Position numbers and translations under genes: made by a program. The notes beneath the pieces are model-generated. The model saw only the letters and a program-made list of their open reading frames with translations, was not told the DNA's origin and searched no databases. Below, piece by piece: positions 58,701 through 64,000 of a stretch of DNA of 64,000 nt. Source of the stretch: Arenicola marina (lineage: Eukaryota; Annelida; Polychaeta; Arenicolidae); assembly GCA_964019135.1 (NCBI GenBank), contig OZ025260.1, forward strand, positions 38,607,373-38,671,372, given 5' to 3'. Positions within the stretch are counted from its first letter, which is position 1, and every line of letters starts with the position of its first letter.

Positions 58701-61700
58701 CTCACTACCACAGACAGGGACCGACCTCACTACCACAGACAGGGACACCCCTCACTACCACAGACAGGGACACCCCTCACTACCACAGACAGGGACACCC
58801 CTCACTACTACAGACAGGGACACCCCTCACTACCACAGACAGGGACACCCCTCACTACCACAGACAGGGACACCCCTCACTACCACAGACAGGGACACCC
58901 CTCATTACCACAGACAGGGACACCCCTCACTACCACAGACAGGGACACCCCTCACTACCACAGACAGGGACACCCCTCACTACCACAGACAGGGACAGAC
59001 CTCACTACCACAGACAGGGACCGACCTCACTACCACAGACAGGGACACCCCTCACTACCACAGACAGGGACACTCCTCACTACCACAGACAGGGACACCC
59101 CACACTACCACAGACATGGACACTCCTCACTACCACAGACAGGGACACCCCTCACTACCACAGACAGGGACACTCATCACTACCACAGACAGGGACACCC
59201 CTCACTACCACAGACAGGGACACCCCTCACTACCACAGACAGGGACAGACCTCACTACCACAGACAGAGACACCCCTCACTACCACAGACAGGGACAGAC
59301 CTCACTACCACAGACAGGGACACCCCTCACTACCACAGACAGGGACAGTCCTCACTACCACAGACAGGGACAGACCTCACTACCACACCAGGGACAGACC
59401 TCACTACCACAGACAGGGACACCCCTCACTACCACAGACAGGGACAGACCTCACTACCACAGACAGGGACAGACCTCACTACCACAGACAGGGACCGACC
59501 TCACTACCACAGACAGGGACACCCCTCACTACCAGAGACAGGGACAGACCTCACTACCACAGACAGGGACACCCCTCACTATCACAGACAGGGACAGACC
59601 TCACTGCCACAGACAGGGACAGACCTCACTACCACAGACAGGGACACCCCTCACTACCACAGACAGGGACAGACCTCACTACCGCAGACAGGGACAGACC
59701 TCACTACCACAGACAGGGACAGACCTCACTACCACAGACAGGGACACCCCTCACTACCACAGACAGGAACAGACCTCACTACCACAGACAGGGACACTCC
59801 TCACTACCACAGACAGGGGCAGACCTCACTACCACAGACAGGGACAGACCTCACTACCACAGACAGGGACCGACCTCACTACCACAGACAGGGACAGACC
59901 TCACTGCCACAGACAGGGACAGACCTCACAACCACAGACAGGGACAGACCTCACTACCACAGACAGGGACAGACCTCACTACCACAGACAGGGACAGACC
60001 TCACTACCACAGACAGGGACAGACCTCACTACCACAGACAGGGACAGACCTCACTACCACAGACAGGGACAGACCTCACTACCACAGACAGGGACAGACC
60101 TCACTACCACAGACAGGGACAGACCTCACTACCACAGACAGGGACATACCTCACTGCCACAGACAGGGGCAGACCTCACTACCACAGACAGAGACAGACC
60201 TCACTACCACAGACAGGGACAGACCTCACTACCACAGACAGGGACACCCCTCACTACCACAGACAGGGACAGACCTCACTACCACAGACAGGGACACCCC
60301 TCACTGCCACAGACAGGGGCAGGCCTCACTACTACAGACAGGGACAGACGTCACTGCCACAGACAGGGACAGACCTCACTACCACAGACAGGGACAGACC
60401 TCACTACCACAGACAGGGACAGACCTCACTACCACAGACAGGGACCGACCTCACTACCACAGACAGGGACAGACCTCACTACCACACACAGGGACACCCC
60501 TCACTGCCACAGACAGGGATAGACCTCACTACCACAGACAGGGACACCCCTCACTACCACAGACAGGGGCAGACCTCACTACCACAGACAGGGACACTCC
60601 TCACTACCACAGACAGGGACACCCCACACTACCACAGACATGGACACTCCTCACTACCACAGACAGGGACACCCCTCACTACCACAGACAGGGACACTCA
60701 TCACTACCACAGACAGGGACACCCCTCACTACCACAGACAGGGACACCCCTCACTACCACAGACAGGGACAGACCTCACTACCACAGACAGGGACACCCC
60801 TCACTACCACAGACAGGGACAGACCTCACTACCACAGACAGGGACACCCCTCACTACCACAGACAGGGACAGTCCTCACTACCACAGACAGGGACAGACC
60901 TCACTACCACACCAGGGACAGACCTCACTACCACAGACAGGGACACCCCTCACTACCACAGACAGGGACAGACCTCACTACCACAGACAGGGACAGACCT
61001 CACTACCACAGACAGGGACCGACCTCACTACCACAGACAGGGACACCCCTCACTACCACAGACAGGGACAGACCTCACTACCACAGACAGGGACACCCCT
61101 CACTATCACAGACAGGGACAGACCTCACTGCCACAGACAGGGACAGACCTCACTACCACAGACAGGGACACCCCTCACTACCACAGACAGGGACAGACCT
61201 CACTGCCACAGACAGGGACAGACCTCACTACCACAGACAGGGACAGACCTCACTACCACAGACAGGGACACCCCTCACTACCACAGACAGGAACAGACCT
61301 CACTACCACAGACAGGGACACTCCTCACTACCACAGACAGGGGCAGACCTCACTACCACAGACAGGGACAGACCTCACTACCACAGACAGGGACCGACCT
61401 CACTACCACAGACAGGGACAGACCTCACTGCCACAGACAGGGACAGACCTCACTACCACAGACAGGGACAGACCTCACTACCACAGACAGGGACACTCCT
61501 CACTACCACAGACAGGGGCAGACCTCACTACCACAGACAGGGACAGACCTCACTACCACAGACAGGGACCGACCTCACTACCACAGACAGGGACAGACCT
61601 CACTGCCACAGACAGGGACAGACCTGACTACCACAGACAGGGACAGACCTCACTACCACAGACAGGGACAGACCTCACTACCACAGACAGGGACAGACCT

Positions 61701-64000
61701 CACTACCACAGACAGGGACAGACCTCACTACCACAGACAGGGACAGACCTCACTGCCACAGACAGGGGCAGACCTCACTACCACAGACAGAGACAGACCT
61801 CACTACCACAGACAGGGACAGACCTCACTACCACAGACAGGGACACCCCTCACTACCACAGACAGGGACAGACCTCACTACCACAGACAGGGACACCCCT
61901 CACTGCCACAGACAGGGGCAGGCCTCACTACTACAGACAGGGACAGACGTCACTGCCACAGACAGGGACAGACCTCACTACCACAGACAGGGACAGACCT
62001 CACTACCACAGACAGGGACAGACCTCACTACCACAGACAGGGACCGACCTCACTACCACAGACAGGGACAGACCTCACTACCACACACAGGGACACCCCT
62101 CACTGCCACAGACAGGGATAGACCTCACTACCACAGACAGGGACACGCCTCACTACCACAGACAGGGGCAGACCTCACTACCACAGACAGGGACACTCCT
62201 CACTACCACAGACAGGGACAGACCTCACTACCACAGACAGGGACAGACCTCACTACCACAGACAGGGACAGACCTCACTACCACAGACAGGGACAGACCT
62301 CACTACCACAGACAGGGACAGACCTCACTACCACAGACAGGGACAGACCTCACTACCACAGACAGGGACAGACCTCACTACCACAGACAGGGACAGACCT
62401 CACTACCACAGACAGGGACAGACCTCACTACCACAGACAGGGACATACCTCACTGCCACAGACAGGGGCAGACCTCACTACCACAGACAGAGACAGACCT
62501 CACTACCACAGACAGGGACAGACCTCACTACCACAGACAGGGACACCCCTCACTACCACAGACAGGGACAGACCTCACTACCACAGACAGGGACACCCCT
62601 CACTGCCACAGACAGGGGCAGGCCTCACTACTACAGACAGGGACAGACGTCACTGCCACAGACAGGGACAGACCTCACTACCACAGACAGGGACAGACCT
62701 CACTACCACAGACAGGGACAGACCTCACTACCACAGACAGGGACCGACCTCACTACCACAGACAGGGACAGACCTCACTACCACACACAGGGACACCCCT
62801 CACTGCCACAGACAGGGATAGACCTCACTACCACAGACAGGGACACCCCTCACTACCACAGACAGGGGCAGACCTCACTACCACAGACAGGGACACTCCT
62901 GACTACCACAGACAGGGACACCCCACACTACCACAGACATGGACACTCCGCACTACCACAGACAGGGACACCCCTCACTACCACAGACAGGGACACTCAT
63001 CACTACCACAGACAGGGACACCCCTCACTACCACAGACAGGGACACCCCTCACTACCACAGACAGGGACAGACCTCACTACCACAGACAGGGACACCCCT
63101 CACTACCACAGACAGGGACAGACCTCACTACCACAGACAGGGACACCCCTCACTACCACAGACAGGGACAGTCCTCACTACCACAGACAGGGACAGACCT
63201 CACTACCACAGACAGGGACAGACCTCACTACCACAGACAGGGACACCCCTCACTACCACAGACAGGGACAGACCTCACTACCACAGACAGGGACACCCCT
63301 CACTACCACAGACAGGGACAGTCCTCACTACCACAGACAGGGACAGACCTCACTACCACACCAGGGACAGACCTCACTACCACAGACAGGGACACCCCTC
63401 ACTACCACAGACAGGCACAGACCTCACTACCACAGACAGGGACAGACCTCACTACCACAGACAGGGACCGACCTCACTACCCACAGACAGGGACACCCCT
63501 CACTACCACAGACAGGGACAGACCTCACTACCACAGACAGGGACACCCCTCACTATCACAGACAGGGACAGACCTCACTGCCACAGACAGGGACAGACCT
63601 CACTACCACAGACAGGGACACCCCTCACTACCACAGACAGGGACAGACCTCACTACCACAGACAGGGACAGACCTCACTACCACAGACAGGGACAGACCT
63701 CACTACCACAGACAGGGACACCCCTCACTACCACAGACAGGAACAGACCTCACTACCACAGACAGGGACACTCCTCACTACCACAGACAGGGGCAGACCT
63801 CACTACCACAGACAGGGACAGACCTCACTACCACAGACAGGGACCGACCTCACTACCACAGACAGGGACAGACCTCACTGCCACAGACAGGGACAGACCT
63901 CACTACCACAGACAGGGACAGACCTCACTACCACAGACAGGGACAGACCTCACTACCACAGACAGGGACAGACCTCACTACCACAGACAGGGACAGACCT
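52715..64000. repeat. 25-bp minisatellite array, more than 11 kb, about 450 copies, open at the window end
   Basis: Unit ACAGACCTCACTACCACAGACAGGG (25 bp), with main variants ACACCCCTC, ACACTCCTC and ACCGACCTC at the 5' part. Because 25 is not divisible by 3 and the unit has no stop in any + phase, every + frame stays open for long distances. The longest runs from 56,267 to 61,627 (1,786 codons) and is not a gene. Higher-order structure is clear: a block beginning at the rare ACATGGACACTCC variant (59,116) repeats at 60,640 (1,524 bp) and partly at 62,938, and a 0.7-kb tail block repeats near 61,920 and 62,620. Longer runs of identical variants (12 ACACCCC units around 54,265-54,560) show local amplification. 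Confidence 0.98.

Noticed and set aside
56267..61627. 1,786-codon open frame (and 265-, 468- and 493-codon frames nearby)
   Set aside because: It is the translation of the 25-bp minisatellite. All + frames are open because the unit lacks stops in every phase. There is no start context, no domain and no non-repeat part.

Overview
This is eukaryotic nuclear DNA from an invertebrate animal. Genes are split by GT-AG introns, start and stop contexts are eukaryotic, and three recognisable metazoan genes are present alongside tRNA-derived SINEs, a LINE 3' end, MITEs and very large minisatellites. I cannot name the species from sequence alone. A marine deuterostome or lophotrochozoan with a repeat-rich genome would fit, but that is a guess. 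There is no prokaryotic operon, CRISPR array or defence system here.

Layout. (1) 1-19.85 kb: an iduronate-2-sulfatase (IDS) paralogue, copy A, on the + strand. Two single-base indels break its reading frame, so it looks like a pseudogene. A 43-bp minisatellite lies upstream (1-1495), and a different 43-bp minisatellite fills 7.6 kb of the intron after the catalytic exon. (2) 19.85-34.8 kb: a second tandem unit carrying an IDS copy, copy B, that is open from exon 2 to the stop. It again follows the upstream 43-bp minisatellite and again has a giant array in the same intron, but with a different 32-bp unit. Two MITE-like insertions present only in unit B have matching empty sites in unit A. (3) 34.9-37.6 kb: SLC25A43-type mitochondrial carrier on the - strand, five exons, 342 residues. 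(4) 37.97-48.6 kb: UFSP2, the UFM1-specific protease, on the + strand. It has fourteen exons and 603 residues, and is divergent from SLC25A43 across a 360-bp shared promoter interval. (5) 48.6-64 kb: no gene recognised. Several minisatellites lie here, ending with a 25-bp array of more than 11 kb that runs off the window. That array creates a stop-free frame of 1,786 codons which is not a gene.

The three genes do not form a pathway: lysosomal glycosaminoglycan degradation (IDS), the mitochondrial carrier family (SLC25A43) and ER-associated UFM1 processing (UFSP2). Their interest lies in genome dynamics. Tandem repeats sit on or next to splice sites of two genes. The two IDS units record duplication, pseudogenisation, patchy homogenisation, independent minisatellite expansion and later transposon insertion.
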